DNA of 64,000 bases from Sphingobium sp. 15-1 (GCF_013375535.1 NZ_JABXJG010000001.1:1798001-1862000); one strand, 5' to 3'. Positions 44,949-57,590 are shown, counted from the stretch's first letter. Notes: a model not told the origin generated them from the sequence alone. Translations and numbers: made by a program.

Positions 44949-45614
44949 ATGCCCCGCCTTCAGCGTCCACGCCATATATGGGACGCGCCCCTGCTCATCG
45001 CAATGAGCGCCGCCGCCCCCGCATCCGCCGCGACCAGCGAAACCCAGGCCTGGACGACCGAATCACTGGTCATCCAGGCGAGCGACGCCGACACGATCAA
45101 CCTCGACACCAGCCAGCGCTTCCGGCGCGACGCCTCCAATGGCGAGCAGCAGACCGTGCGGGTCCTGATCGACCATCGCATCGCGGCCGGGGTGCAGGTG
45201 GGCGGCGGCCTTGCCTATTTCCATTCCGGTCCGGAGCAGGAAATGCGCCTGTTCCAGCAGGTGACGCTGACCAAAGGCATCTGGCTGAGCCGCACCCGGA
45301 TCGAACAGCGCTTCTTCGACACCGCCGACAGGGCAAGCTGGCGGCTGCGCCAGCGGGTGCAGGCGTCGGTCCCGCTGGACAGCGCGAAGAAATGGACGCT
45401 GATCGCCGCGACCGAACTGATGTTCCACCTCAACCGCGCTCGTCCGAGCGACAAGACCGGCCTTGCCGTCATGCGCAACCAGATCGGCCTGCGCCATCCG
45501 ATCAGCAAGGCGCTGGACGCGCAACTGCTTTACATGCGGCAGCAGACCTTCCGCGACGGCCGCCCCGATGCGGTGGCGCATATCCCCTGGCTGACGCTGA
45601 GCTGGAAAATCTGA
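44949..45614 (+). CDS. DUF2490 domain protein, exported
   Basis: 221 aa. N-terminal signal (PLLIAMSAAAPASAA). Alternating beta-strand pattern, for example RVLIDHRIAAGVQVGGGLAY and RTRIEQRFFDTADRASWRLR, ending DAQLLYMRQQTF and PWLTLSWKI with a terminal hydrophobic residue. This fits DUF2490, an outer-membrane barrel-like family of unknown role. It precedes priA on the same strand (38 bases). Confidence 0.8.
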   Translation: MPRLQRPRHIWDAPLLIAMSAAAPASAATSETQAWTTESLVIQASDADTINLDTSQRFRRDASNGEQQTVRVLIDHRIAAGVQVGGGLAYFHSGPEQEMRLFQQVTLTKGIWLSRTRIEQRFFDTADRASWRLRQRVQASVPLDSAKKWTLIAATELMFHLNRARPSDKTGLAVMRNQIGLRHPISKALDAQLLYMRQQTFRDGRPDAVAHIPWLTLSWKI

Positions 45615-45652
45615 CGCTTGCCTCGTCCGCCCCTGTCATTAGGGAGAGGTCA

Positions 45653-47824
45653 ATGAGTTCGCGCGCCCGTGTCATCCTGCTCAACGCCGCCCTGGGGCCG
45701 CTCGACTATCGGGTGCCGCACGGGATGGCGGCCAAGCCCGGCAGCATTATCGTCGCGCCGCTGGGGCCGCGCCAGATCGTCGGCGTGGTGTGGGACGAGG
45801 ACAGCTTTCCCGGGATCGAGACGGTGGGCGACAATCGCCTGCGCAACATTGTCGGCCCGGTCGACGCGCCGCCGGTGCCCGAAACGCTGCGCCGCCTGAT
45901 CGAGTGGACGGCGGACTATTATCTCGCCCCCATCGCCGCCGTACTGCGCATGACGCTGGCGTCGATGGCCGCGCTGGAGGGTGCGCGCACCGTCATCGAA
46001 TATCGGGCGACCGGCGACCTGCCGGAACGCATGACCGAACAGCGCACCCAGGCGATGGAGCGCATCGGGGAGCGGCAGGGGCTGATCCGCGAACTGGCGA
46101 TGATCGGCGGGGTCAGCGACGCGGTGATTCGCGGGCTGATCAAGGCGGGCGCCTTCGAAGCGGTGGAGGTGAGCGTGGACACGCCCTTCCCCATGCCCGA
46201 CCCCAACCATGCCCCGCCGCTGCTGTCGGACAAGCAGGGCGCGGCCGCCGATCAGTTCATCGAAGCGGTCAGGGAACAGGCCTTCGCCCCTTTCCTGCTG
46301 GATGGCGTGACCGGATCGGGCAAGACGGAGGTCTATTTCGAGGCCATTGCCGCCGCCATCAGGGAGGGGCGGCAGGCGCTGGTGCTGCTTCCCGAAATCG
46401 CCCTGACCGAGCCGTTTCTGGAGCGTTTCGAAAAGCGCTTCGGCACGGTGCCGGTCAACTGGCACAGCGGCCTGCGCCAGAGCGAGCGGCGGCGCGCCTG
46501 GCGGGCGATCGCAGCGGGCGAGGCGCCGGTGGTCGTCGGCGCCCGCTCGGCGCTGTTCCTGCCTTATCCCAATCTGGGCCTGATCGTCGTCGATGAAGCG
46601 CATGAAGCCAGCTTCAAGCAGGAGGACGGCGTCCATTATCACGCCCGCGACGTGGCGGTGATGCGCGGCCTTACTGAGAAATTCCCGGTCATCCTCGCCT
46701 CCGCCACCCCCGCCATCGAGACGCGGCATCAGGTGGAGCTGGGCCGCTATCGCGAGATCAAGCTGCCCTCCCGCTTCGGCGGGGCGGCAATGCCGGACAT
46801 AGAAGGCATCAACCTGCTCACCGACCCGCCAGAGCGCGGCCGCTGGATCGCGCCGCCGCTGGTCAAGGCGATCGACGAGACTATGGCGAAGGAGGAGCAG
46901 AGCCTGCTCTTCCTCAACCGCCGGGGCTATGCGCCGCTGACGCTCTGCCGCCATTGCGGCTATCGCTTCCAATGCCCCAATTGCACCGCCTGGATGGTCG
47001 AGCACCGGCTGACCCATCGCCTCGCCTGCCATCATTGCGGCCATGTCATCCCCGCGCCGCGCTTCTGCCCGGAATGCAAGGAGGAGGATAGCCTTGTCGC
47101 CTGCGGCCCCGGCGTCGAGCGGATCGCGGACGAAGTGAAGGCGCTCTGGCCGCAGGCGCGCACCGCCATCGTTACTTCGGACACGCTCTGCTCCCCGGCC
47201 AAGGTCGCGGAATTCGTGAAATCCGTGGAGGCGGGCGCCATCGACATCATCATCGGCACCCAGCTCGTCACCAAGGGCTATCATTTCCCCAACCTGACGC
47301 TGGTGGGGGTGATCGACGCCGATCTGGGGCTGGAGGGCGGCGACCTGCGGGCGTCGGAACGCACCTTCCAGCAGATCGTGCAGGTGGCCGGCAGAGCAGG
47401 ACGGGGACAAAAGCCGGGCCGCGTCTTCATCCAGACCCGCATGCCGGAGGCGGAGGTCATCAAGGCGCTGATCGCGGGCGATTCGGAGCGTTTCTACGAG
47501 GTGGAGACGGAAAATCGCCGCCACGCCAACGCCCCGCCCTTCGGCCGCTTCGCCGCGATCATCGTGTCCAGCGAGGATGCGGACGAAGCCGCCGAGGTCG
47601 CCCGGCTGATCGGCAAGTCCGCGCCTTTGATCGAGGGGATGCGCGTCTACGGCCCCGCCCCGGCTCCGCTTTCGGTGCTGCGCGGCAGGCATCGCCACCG
47701 CCTGCTGATCCACGCCACGCGGCAGGTCGACGTGCAGGGCGCGATCCGGGAATGGCTGGGCAATCTCACCTGGAAATCGGGCACAAGGGTGGCGGTCGAC
47801 GTCGACCCCTACAGCTTCATGTGA
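45653..47824 (+). CDS. priA: Primosomal protein N' (replication restart helicase)
   Basis: 723 aa from the ATG at 45653 with GGGAGAGG upstream. The N-terminal 3'-OH binding domain (ALGPLDYRVPHGM) is followed by Walker A DGVTGSGKTEVYFEA (about residues 217-230) and DEAH box VVDEAHEASFKQED. Four zinc CxxC pairs lie at about 432-475 (CRHCG, CPNC, CHHCG, CPEC). Helicase motifs IIIGTQLVTKGYHFPNLTLV and QVAGRAGRG are intact. It restarts stalled forks. Confidence 0.96.
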   Translation: MSSRARVILLNAALGPLDYRVPHGMAAKPGSIIVAPLGPRQIVGVVWDEDSFPGIETVGDNRLRNIVGPVDAPPVPETLRRLIEWTADYYLAPIAAVLRMTLASMAALEGARTVIEYRATGDLPERMTEQRTQAMERIGERQGLIRELAMIGGVSDAVIRGLIKAGAFEAVEVSVDTPFPMPDPNHAPPLLSDKQGAAADQFIEAVREQAFAPFLLDGVTGSGKTEVYFEAIAAAIREGRQALVLLPEIALTEPFLERFEKRFGTVPVNWHSGLRQSERRRAWRAIAAGEAPVVVGARSALFLPYPNLGLIVVDEAHEASFKQEDGVHYHARDVAVMRGLTEKFPVILASATPAIETRHQVELGRYREIKLPSRFGGAAMPDIEGINLLTDPPERGRWIAPPLVKAIDETMAKEEQSLLFLNRRGYAPLTLCRHCGYRFQCPNCTAWMVEHRLTHRLACHHCGHVIPAPRFCPECKEEDSLVACGPGVERIADEVKALWPQARTAIVTSDTLCSPAKVAEFVKSVEAGAIDIIIGTQLVTKGYHFPNLTLVGVIDADLGLEGGDLRASERTFQQIVQVAGRAGRGQKPGRVFIQTRMPEAEVIKALIAGDSERFYEVETENRRHANAPPFGRFAAIIVSSEDADEAAEVARLIGKSAPLIEGMRVYGPAPAPLSVLRGRHRHRLLIHATRQVDVQGAIREWLGNLTWKSGTRVAVDVDPYSFM

Positions 47825-47837
47825 TGGCCTGAGCCCC

Positions 47838-47987
47838 ATGGAAAGCCCCTGCGTCAACATCTGCAAGCTGAACAAGGCCGGGCGCGTCTGCACCGGCTGC
47901 GGGCGGACGACGGACGAAATCGCGCGCTGGAGGGGGATGAACAAAGCCCAGCGCCGGGCGATCATGGAGCGGTTGAAGAAAGGCTAG
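47838..47987 (+). CDS. DUF1289 small protein with IS630 inserted at its stop codon
   Basis: 49 aa, not reported as a long frame but clear: MESPCVNICKLNKAGRVCTG, then CGRTTDEIARW and RRAIMERLKKG. CxxxC and CxxC give four cysteines, the DUF1289 signature, likely a metal site. It starts 13 bases after priA. Its stop codon TAG (47985-47987) consists of the TA target of the IS630 element plus the first base of that element. Confidence 0.85.
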   Translation: MESPCVNICKLNKAGRVCTGCGRTTDEIARWRGMNKAQRRAIMERLKKG

Positions 47988-49136
47988 TGGATTGACCGGA
48001 ACAAAAGAGTCCGATGGGGGATTCCCATCGGCTTGCTGGCGTGCGAGTCTGAGAGGATGCGCGATGGCATCACTTTCACCCTGTCCGCCGCCGACCGTCA
48101 GCGATTGTGCGACATTACAGCGGCCCCGCAGAGCCCGCAGAAGCACGTTTGGCGGGCCCGTATTGTGCTGCTGAGCGGCGATGGTCTGGGTACCTCGGCG
48201 ATCATGGCCGCGACGGGCAAGTCCAAGACCTGCGTCTGGCGATGGCAGGAACGCTTCATGAACGAAGGCGTCGAGGGTCTGCTTCGCGATAAATCCCGTC
48301 CGCCCGGCAAGGCGCCGATCCCGCCCACGCATGTCGCCGAGATCGTCCGCCTGACGCATGAGCCGCCCCCGCACGAGGCGACCCACTGGACGTTGCGCGC
48401 CATGGCGAAGGTGGCTGGCGTTGCCGCCTCGACGGTGCAGGCGATCTGGAAGGCGCACGGTCTCAGCCCGCACCGCTGGCGCAGCTTCAAACTGTCGAAC
48501 GACCCGGCGTTTGCCGAGAAGCTCACCGAAATCGTCGGCCTCTATGTCGATCCGCCGGCTCATGCGGTGGTGCTGTCCGTCGATGAGAAGTCGCAAATCC
48601 AGGCGCTCGACCGCACCCAGCCCGGCCTGCCGATGAAGAAGGGCCGCGCAGGCACCATGACCCATGATTACAAGCGGCACGGCACGACCACGCTGTTTGC
48701 CGCTCTCAATGTGCTGGACGGAACGGTCATCGGGCAGAACATGCAGCGCCATCGTCATCAGGAGTTCATCCGTTTCCTCAACCGTATCGAGCGCGAAGTG
48801 CCGGCGGACAAAGCGATCCACGTGATCCTCGACAACTATGCGACACACAAAAAGGACAAGGTCCAGCAATGGCTCGCCCGCCATCCGCGCTGGACCTTCC
48901 ATTTCACGCCAACCTCCAGCTCATGGCTCAATGCCGTCGAGGGCTTCTTCGCCAAGCTGACCCGACGCCGGCTCAAACACGGGGTCTTCCATTCCCTCGT
49001 CGATCTCCAGGCCGCCATCAATCGCTTCATCCGCGAATACAACGCCGCAAACCCCAAACCCTTCATCTGGAAAGCCAATCCCGACGACATCATCGCAGCC
49101 CGAAACCGAGGGTTCCAAACGTTGGAATCAATCCAC
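47987..49136 (+). mobile_element. IS630-family insertion sequence
   Basis: About 1150 bp. The ends read GTGGATTGA at 47987 and, inverted, TCAATCCAC at 49128-49136. TA is duplicated on both sides (47985-47986 and 49137-49138), the standard IS630/Tc1 target. The single transposase gene is intact. Confidence 0.88.
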
Positions 49137-49139
49137 TAG
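48057..49139 (+). CDS. IS630 transposase
   Basis: 360 aa from the ATG at 48057 (MRDGITFTLSAADRQRL); the frame is open from a TTG at 48033. The N-terminal helix-turn-helix includes SAIMAATGKSKTCVWRWQ. The DDE core shows VVLSVDEKSQIQALDRT, HVILDNYATHKKDKV and FTPTSSSWLNAVEGFFAKL, giving D, D and E. The stop TAG (49137-49139) lies outside the element, made from the duplicated TA and the chromosomal G. No frameshift, so probably functional. Confidence 0.93.
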   Translation: MRDGITFTLSAADRQRLCDITAAPQSPQKHVWRARIVLLSGDGLGTSAIMAATGKSKTCVWRWQERFMNEGVEGLLRDKSRPPGKAPIPPTHVAEIVRLTHEPPPHEATHWTLRAMAKVAGVAASTVQAIWKAHGLSPHRWRSFKLSNDPAFAEKLTEIVGLYVDPPAHAVVLSVDEKSQIQALDRTQPGLPMKKGRAGTMTHDYKRHGTTTLFAALNVLDGTVIGQNMQRHRHQEFIRFLNRIEREVPADKAIHVILDNYATHKKDKVQQWLARHPRWTFHFTPTSSSWLNAVEGFFAKLTRRRLKHGVFHSLVDLQAAINRFIREYNAANPKPFIWKANPDDIIAARNRGFQTLESIH

Positions 49140-49168
49140 TATGGCGGAATCGAAGTTCATTACATTAT

Positions 49169-49255
49169 CGTCATCCCGGGCTTGACCCGGGATCCCGCTT
49201 TTCTTCAGCCAGTGCGCAGGAGGAAGCGGGACCCCGGGTCAAGCCCGGGGTGACG
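49169..49255. repeat. CCCGGGCTTGACCCGGG palindromic repeat
   Basis: CGTCATCCCGGGCTTGACCC (49169 on) pairs over 32 bases with GGGTCAAGCCCGGGGTGACG ending 49255, with about three mismatches. Sister of 26856-26948. It lies just right of the IS630 element. Confidence 0.8.
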
Positions 49256-49314
49256 AAATCAATGCAGCGAATTTCGGATTCAGGTAACTAGAATTTGTTC
49301 CGCTTATCCCGCAC

Positions 49315-49405
49315 CGTGTTCCTGCGTAGGCAGGAACCCAGTCCTGCCGTCCGAACTGGGCCCTCACGAGCCACTCGTCTCGTTCGAGTGCCTGCACAGG
49401 AGCAC
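49315..49405. repeat. GTGCTCCTGCG-family composite repeat
   Basis: CGTGTTCCTGCGTAGGCAGG (49315 on) pairs with CCTGCACAGGAGCAC near 49391-49405, with mismatches. The inner CTCACGAGCCACTCGTCTCG is the inverse of the interior of the copy at 15723, so that copy is the same repeat in opposite orientation. Confidence 0.7.
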
Positions 49406-49411
49406 TGTGAT

Positions 49412-50470
49412 TTATCTCTTCTCCCGCTCCAACAGCGCCTGCTTGCGTTCCGCGCCATAGGCATAGCCGCCCAGACTTCCATCGCCGCGCAAGACCCGGT
49501 GGCAGGGAATCAGCACCGCCAGATTATTGCCGCCACAGGCCGTGCCCGCCGCTCGCACGGCGCCGGGCTTGCCGATGGCCGCCGCGATTTCGCCATAGCT
49601 GCGCGTCTCGCCCGGCGGAATGGCGCGCAGCGCGGCCCACACCGCCTGCTGGAAAGCCGTGCCGCAGACATCCAGCGGCAGATCAGGCGCCTGGGCCGGA
49701 TCATCGATCAACCGCGCCACCTGCGCCGCCAGCCCCTCCAGCCGGGCATCGGCGGAGAGGATCTCCGCCTTGGGGAAGCGCTGCCGCAGGTCCGCTTCCT
49801 CCTCATCGAAACTGATGCGGCAGAGGCCCCGCTCCGTCGCCGCCACCAGCACCCGGCCCAGACTGGTCGGCATGATCTTGTGGCGAATCACCACGTCCCG
49901 GCCGCCGTCCTTCCAGGCGCTGGGCGTCATCCCGAGATGCTTTTCCGCGTCCGCATAGGCGCGGCTCGGCGCATTATAGCCCGCTTCATAGATCGCTTCC
50001 GTCACGCTCCCGCCCTCGGTCAGCGCCGATTTCAGCCGCTCGGCCCGCAGGGATCGGGCATAGGCGGCTGGCGTCAGTCCGGTTTCCCGCTTGAACAGCC
50101 GGTGGAAATGATGCGGCGCATAGCCGGCATGCGCCGCCACCTCGTCCAGCGAGGGCGGTGTTTCAGCCGCTGCGATGAACGCCCGCACCGCCTCCACCGC
50201 CAGCCGGTCGCGGCCCACCTCATCCGGGCGGCAGCGCAGGCAGGCGCGGAACCCCGCCGCCCGCGCCGCATCCGGATCGGGCAGGAAGATCATATTCTCC
50301 CGCCGGGGATGGCGTGCGGCGCAGCTCGGCTTGCAATAGATGCCGGTGGTCAGCACCGCGCCCACGAACCGCCCGTCAAGGCCGCGGTCCCGGCGCAGAA
50401 ACGCGTCCCAGCAGGTTTCGGCATCCGGCATCGCGTGCGTCGGGGCTTCGATCTGTCTCATCTCGGTCAT
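49412..50470 (-). CDS. ada: Ada bifunctional methyl-response regulator / O6-alkylguanine-DNA alkyltransferase
   Basis: 352 aa. The N-terminal zinc and methyl-phosphotriester acceptor domain has GIYCKPSC (C46, C50) and CLRC. An AraC-type helix-turn-helix follows (SLDEVAAHAGYAPHHFHRLF). The C-terminal alkyltransferase has the acceptor C323 in LIPCHRVL and TAFQQAVWAALRAIPPG. It repairs alkylation and activates its regulon. All parts are present in one polypeptide. Confidence 0.96.
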   Translation of the reverse strand: MTEMRQIEAPTHAMPDAETCWDAFLRRDRGLDGRFVGAVLTTGIYCKPSCAARHPRRENMIFLPDPDAARAAGFRACLRCRPDEVGRDRLAVEAVRAFIAAAETPPSLDEVAAHAGYAPHHFHRLFKRETGLTPAAYARSLRAERLKSALTEGGSVTEAIYEAGYNAPSRAYADAEKHLGMTPSAWKDGGRDVVIRHKIMPTSLGRVLVAATERGLCRISFDEEEADLRQRFPKAEILSADARLEGLAAQVARLIDDPAQAPDLPLDVCGTAFQQAVWAALRAIPPGETRSYGEIAAAIGKPGAVRAAGTACGGNNLAVLIPCHRVLRGDGSLGGYAYGAERKQALLEREKR

Positions 50471-50574
50471 AGATAAGGGATAGCCGCTTGGAAGACATCA
50501 GACTTCCCGCCGCTTGCGGTCAAAAAACGGTTTCGCGCATTTCCGCATTGCCTCAATCCCACCATCGCATATGA

Positions 50575-52143
50575 ATGCCGCCAACCATGGTCGCTCACCT
50601 CCGTCGCCTCGCCGCTGTTCTGGCCGCGCTCCTCGCCCTTGCCGGGCCGATGAGCGCGCATGCGGAACAGCAGGACATCGCCGCCGCCGCGCGCGGGGTC
50701 GTCCGCGTCGTGCTGGTCGCGACCAACGGCTCCGACGCCTATTTCGTGGGGCATGGCAGCGGCTTCGCGGTTGCGCCGGACAAGATCATCACCAACGCCC
50801 ATGTGGTCGAGCTGACGCGGGAGGAGAAGGACCTCGTCATCGGCGTCATCCCTTCGGAGGGGACGAAGACCTATGGCGGCCGGATCATCGCCTTCTCCCC
50901 CGGCAACGACCTGGCGCTGATCCAGTTGGAGGAGGGCAGCCTGCCCGTCAGCACCTTCTACGCCGGGGCGGTCAGCGACGGGCAGCATGTCACCGCCATC
51001 GGCTATCCCGGCACGGTCGACCGCGCGCAGGGGCTGGGCCTCAAGCAACTGGTCGAGCCGTTGGGCACGGTGAAGACCAGCGGCAATGTGTCGTCCGGCC
51101 GGTCCAGCCAGAGCTTCGATACGGTGCTGCATACCGCGCCGCTGGCGGCGGGAAACAGCGGCGGGCCGCTGGTCGACGATTGCGGCCGCGTGCTGGGGGT
51201 CAACAGTTTCGGCTCCGTATCCGACGGCAATGACGCGGAGTTCGGATTCGCCGTATCCTGGCGCGAAGTCGCCTCCTTCCTGCGGCAAGCGGGCGTGTCG
51301 TCGCTGCACACCGTCGTCCCCTGCCGTTCCATGGCGGAGGCCGACGCCGCCGAAGCCGCGCTCACCCAGCGCGAGGAGGCGCGGAGCGAACAATCGGAGC
51401 GCGCCCGCGCCGACGCCCGCGAAGCCGCGATAAACAAGGCCCGCGACACGGCCGAGCGCGACGTCATCTCCGCCCGCGAAAACGCCATGGCGGGCGCCGC
51501 CGTGCTGCTGGCGCTGGCGGTATTGGGCCTGGGCGCGGGCGGGCTGTTCTACAGCCAGGGCCGGGAAAGGCGCGCAACCTGGTGGCTGGCGGGCGGCGGC
51601 CTATTGCTGTTCGGCGCGATCGGGCTGTTCTTCCTGAAACCCAGCTTTTCCAGCATCGACGAGCGCATCTCCCTGCCCGACGACAAAAGCGTCACCGGCA
51701 ACAACGCCTATGCCTGGGCGGGCGACAATATCTGCCGGGTCGACGTGAATCGCAGCCGGCTCACCGTGTCGGAACCCAATGACATCGGGTTCAACTGGGC
51801 TGAGGGCGGCTGCGTCGACGGCAACACCCAATATGTCTCGTCCGGCACCGGCTGGCAGCGGGCGAACCTGCCCGACGACCATGGTTTCGTGACCGTCAGC
51901 CGTTTCGATCCGGCCACGGGCACGCTCCGGGTCCAGCGCTGGCTGCCCGATCTCAACACCATGGCGAAGGCCCGCGCGCTCGGAAACGGCCCGATCAGGG
52001 GCTGCGGCGGCGATTCCGCGCTGCTGGGCAAAATCGCCTCGCTGCAGAGCGATCTCGCCGCCCTGCTGCCCGCCCAACCCAATGAGCGGATCGTCTATCA
52101 TTGCCAAAAGGGCCGGCTGGCTCCGCCCGACGCCGGAAAATAA
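50575..52143 (+). CDS. Membrane-anchored trypsin-like serine protease
   Basis: 522 aa; an ATG at 50587 is also plausible. Signal peptide to about residue 30 (LAALLALAGPMSAHA). The protease triad is H76 (ITNAHVV), D112 (GNDLALIQ) and S195 (AAGNSGGPL). After residue 250 an Ala/Arg/Glu-rich stretch (REEARSEQSERARADAREAA) looks helical or coiled. Two close membrane helices follow (about 300-365), then a region of about 150 residues with FNWAEGGCVDGNTQYVSSG that I do not recognise. It is probably a periplasmic protease with a novel C-terminal domain. Confidence 0.83.
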   Translation: MPPTMVAHLRRLAAVLAALLALAGPMSAHAEQQDIAAAARGVVRVVLVATNGSDAYFVGHGSGFAVAPDKIITNAHVVELTREEKDLVIGVIPSEGTKTYGGRIIAFSPGNDLALIQLEEGSLPVSTFYAGAVSDGQHVTAIGYPGTVDRAQGLGLKQLVEPLGTVKTSGNVSSGRSSQSFDTVLHTAPLAAGNSGGPLVDDCGRVLGVNSFGSVSDGNDAEFGFAVSWREVASFLRQAGVSSLHTVVPCRSMAEADAAEAALTQREEARSEQSERARADAREAAINKARDTAERDVISARENAMAGAAVLLALAVLGLGAGGLFYSQGRERRATWWLAGGGLLLFGAIGLFFLKPSFSSIDERISLPDDKSVTGNNAYAWAGDNICRVDVNRSRLTVSEPNDIGFNWAEGGCVDGNTQYVSSGTGWQRANLPDDHGFVTVSRFDPATGTLRVQRWLPDLNTMAKARALGNGPIRGCGGDSALLGKIASLQSDLAALLPAQPNERIVYHCQKGRLAPPDAGK

Positions 52144-52275
52144 CCGGCGGGACGGGCGATTCGGGCGCCATAAAAACTCAGTCAAATCGCGATGATTTCA
52201 TACTGATGGTCGAATCGCGTTCCATGGCTTGCATAGTCACAATCCCACTGCTAACCGGCCCCCCAACAGGGGACC

Positions 52276-52301
52276 GGGGCAGTTACTGCTCCCCTCTTTT
52301 T
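52276..52301 (+). terminator. Probable intrinsic terminator before atpH
   Basis: GGGGCAG TTA CTGCTCCCC (one bulged T) followed by TCTTTTT. It probably ends transcription of the protease gene. The 192-base gap (52144-52335) upstream of atpH must hold the ATP operon promoter, but no consensus boxes are convincing. Confidence 0.5.
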
Positions 52302-52351
52302 GCATGACCGGCAAATGAAGTGCCAGTGAACGAATGGAGGACGGTAAGCGC

Positions 52352-54446
<2,095 letters not shown>

Positions 54447-54449
54447 GAC

Positions 54450-55076
54450 GTGCTGACCGCCCATTCCCTCCTTGCCTGGACCGTCATGGCGATCGGTCTG
54501 GTGCTGCTGCCGGGACCGGACACCATGCTGGTGGCTGGTCACGCGGCGCGGCGCGGGCTGAAGGCGGGAATGGCGGCGATCGGCGGCATCCAGCTCGGCG
54601 GGCTGTTCTACATGGCGCTGTGCGGCTTCGGCTTCCTCAGCGTCTTGAACGCGGTGCCGGGGCTGTTCGTGGCGGTGAAGATTGCTGGTGCGATCTACCT
54701 CGCCTGGCTCGGTCTTTCGATGCTGCGCGGCGCTGTTAAGCCAGCGCCCGCGTCGGAAGCGCCCAAGCTGCGGATCGGCGGATCGCCCTTCGCCCAGGGT
54801 TTCATCAGCACCGTGCTGAACCCGAAGGTCGCGATCTTCTTCCTCGCCGCGCTGCCGCAGTTCGTCGGCACCGGCCCGGACGCGCCGTGGCAGGGCATGC
54901 TGCTGATCGCGATCGTCTATGTGCTGGGCTTCTTCTGGTGCGCCCTTCTCGCCGCCCTCGCCACCAAGGCGGGGCGCAAGGTCGGGCAGAGCAGCGCGAT
55001 GCGCTGGTTCGAAGGCGCCATGGGCGTCGGTTTCTTTGGTCTCGCGGGCCGTCTGGCCCTTGCTCGGAATGTTTGA
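54450..55076 (+). CDS. LysE/RhtB-type amino-acid exporter inserted in the ATP synthase operon
   Basis: 208 aa from a GTG three bases after atpA. Six hydrophobic helices. LLPGPDTMLVAGHAARRGLK is the LysE/RhtB signature (usually PGPxxxxxxxxxxxxG). KIAGAIYLAWLGLSMLR and GFISTVLNPKVAIFFLAALPQF are also typical. It ends three bases before atpG. It would export an amino acid or derivative. ATP synthase operons normally run atpHAGDC without any gene here, so co-expression with F1 is certain unless a hidden terminator exists. The substrate is unknown. Confidence 0.9.
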   Translation: MLTAHSLLAWTVMAIGLVLLPGPDTMLVAGHAARRGLKAGMAAIGGIQLGGLFYMALCGFGFLSVLNAVPGLFVAVKIAGAIYLAWLGLSMLRGAVKPAPASEAPKLRIGGSPFAQGFISTVLNPKVAIFFLAALPQFVGTGPDAPWQGMLLIAIVYVLGFFWCALLAALATKAGRKVGQSSAMRWFEGAMGVGFFGLAGRLALARNV

Positions 55077-55079
55077 ACT

Positions 55080-55964
55080 ATGGCTAGCCTCAAGGAACTG
55101 AAGCTGCGCATCGGGTCGGTCAAGTCGACCCAGAAGATCACCAAGGCCAAGCAGATGGTCGCCGCCGCGAAGCTGCGCAAGGCGCAGGCCGCTGCCGAAG
55201 CCGCCCGCCCCTATTCGAGCCGCCTCGAAGCGGTCGTCGCATCGCTGGCTTCGAAGATCGCAGGCGGTTCGGGCGAAGGCGCCTCCCCGCTGCTGGCAGG
55301 CACCGGCAAGGATGAGGTCCATCTGCTGGTCGTCGCCAACTCCGACCGTGGCCTTGCCGGCGCGTTCAACGCCAACATCGTAAAGGCTGCGCGCGCTAAG
55401 GCGGACGAACTGATCCAGCAGGGCAAGACCGTCCGCTTCTATCTGATCGGCCGCAAGGGCCGTCCGGTCATCAACCGCACCTTCCCCGGCATGATCGTCG
55501 CCCAGTTCGACACCACCGGCACCAAGGAACCGGGCTATGCCCAAGCCGAAGAGATCGCGCATGAGCTGACGCAGATGTATCTGAACGGCAAGTTCGACGT
55601 CGCGCACCTCTTCTTCTCGCAGTTCAAGTCGGCGCTCGCCCAGATCCCGACCGAACAGCAGATCATCCCGGTCAAGATTCCGGCCGACGCCGACCGCAAC
55701 GCCATCGCCGCGACGGTGGAATATGAACCGAGCGAGGAAGCGATCCTCGACGACCTGCTGCCGCGCAACGTCACGGTGCAGATTTTCAAGGCGCTGCTGG
55801 AAAACAACGCGTCCGAACAGGGCGCGTCGATGACCGCCATGGACAATGCGACCCGCAATGCCGGCGACCTCATCAACAAGCTGACCATTCAGTATAACCG
55901 CAGCCGTCAGGCCGCGATCACCACCGAACTCGTCGAAATCATCTCGGGCGCCGAAGCCCTCTAA
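55080..55964 (+). CDS. atpG: ATP synthase F1 subunit gamma
   Basis: 294 aa. N-terminal [20 protein letters not shown] and C-terminal [20 protein letters not shown] are the coiled-coil rotor signatures. Full length. The start is three bases after the exporter stop; its ribosome-binding site would lie in that gene's 3' end (GGAATG), so it may depend on translational coupling. Confidence 0.97.
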   Translation: MASLKELKLRIGSVKSTQKITKAKQMVAAAKLRKAQAAAEAARPYSSRLEAVVASLASKIAGGSGEGASPLLAGTGKDEVHLLVVANSDRGLAGAFNANIVKAARAKADELIQQGKTVRFYLIGRKGRPVINRTFPGMIVAQFDTTGTKEPGYAQAEEIAHELTQMYLNGKFDVAHLFFSQFKSALAQIPTEQQIIPVKIPADADRNAIAATVEYEPSEEAILDDLLPRNVTVQIFKALLENNASEQGASMTAMDNATRNAGDLINKLTIQYNRSRQAAITTELVEIISGAEAL

Positions 55965-57434
<1,470 letters not shown>

Positions 57435-57436
57435 GC

Positions 57437-57590
57437 TGACATTCTTCTCCCTGCGGGAGAAGGATATGAAGACTTGCCAGCGTGCTGGCTAGTCGGAGTT
57501 GGATGAGGGCGGACCGGACATCGCCAGTCACCCTCACCCTCCCACCGCTTCGCGGCGGGCCCCTCCCTCTCCCATAGGGAGAGGGGTTCA
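57437..57590. repeat. Palindromic repeat between atpD and atpC
   Basis: Two hairpins: TTCTCCCTGCGGGAGAA (57443-57459) and CCCTCTCCCATAGGGAGAGGG (about 57568-57588). The long interior includes GCTTCGCGGC. It lies inside the operon; no T-run follows either hairpin. Confidence 0.75.

Noticed and set aside
45650..47965. A 771-codon minus-strand frame over priA
   Set aside because: priA motifs (Walker A, DEAH, zinc fingers) are complete on the plus strand, so this is a shadow.
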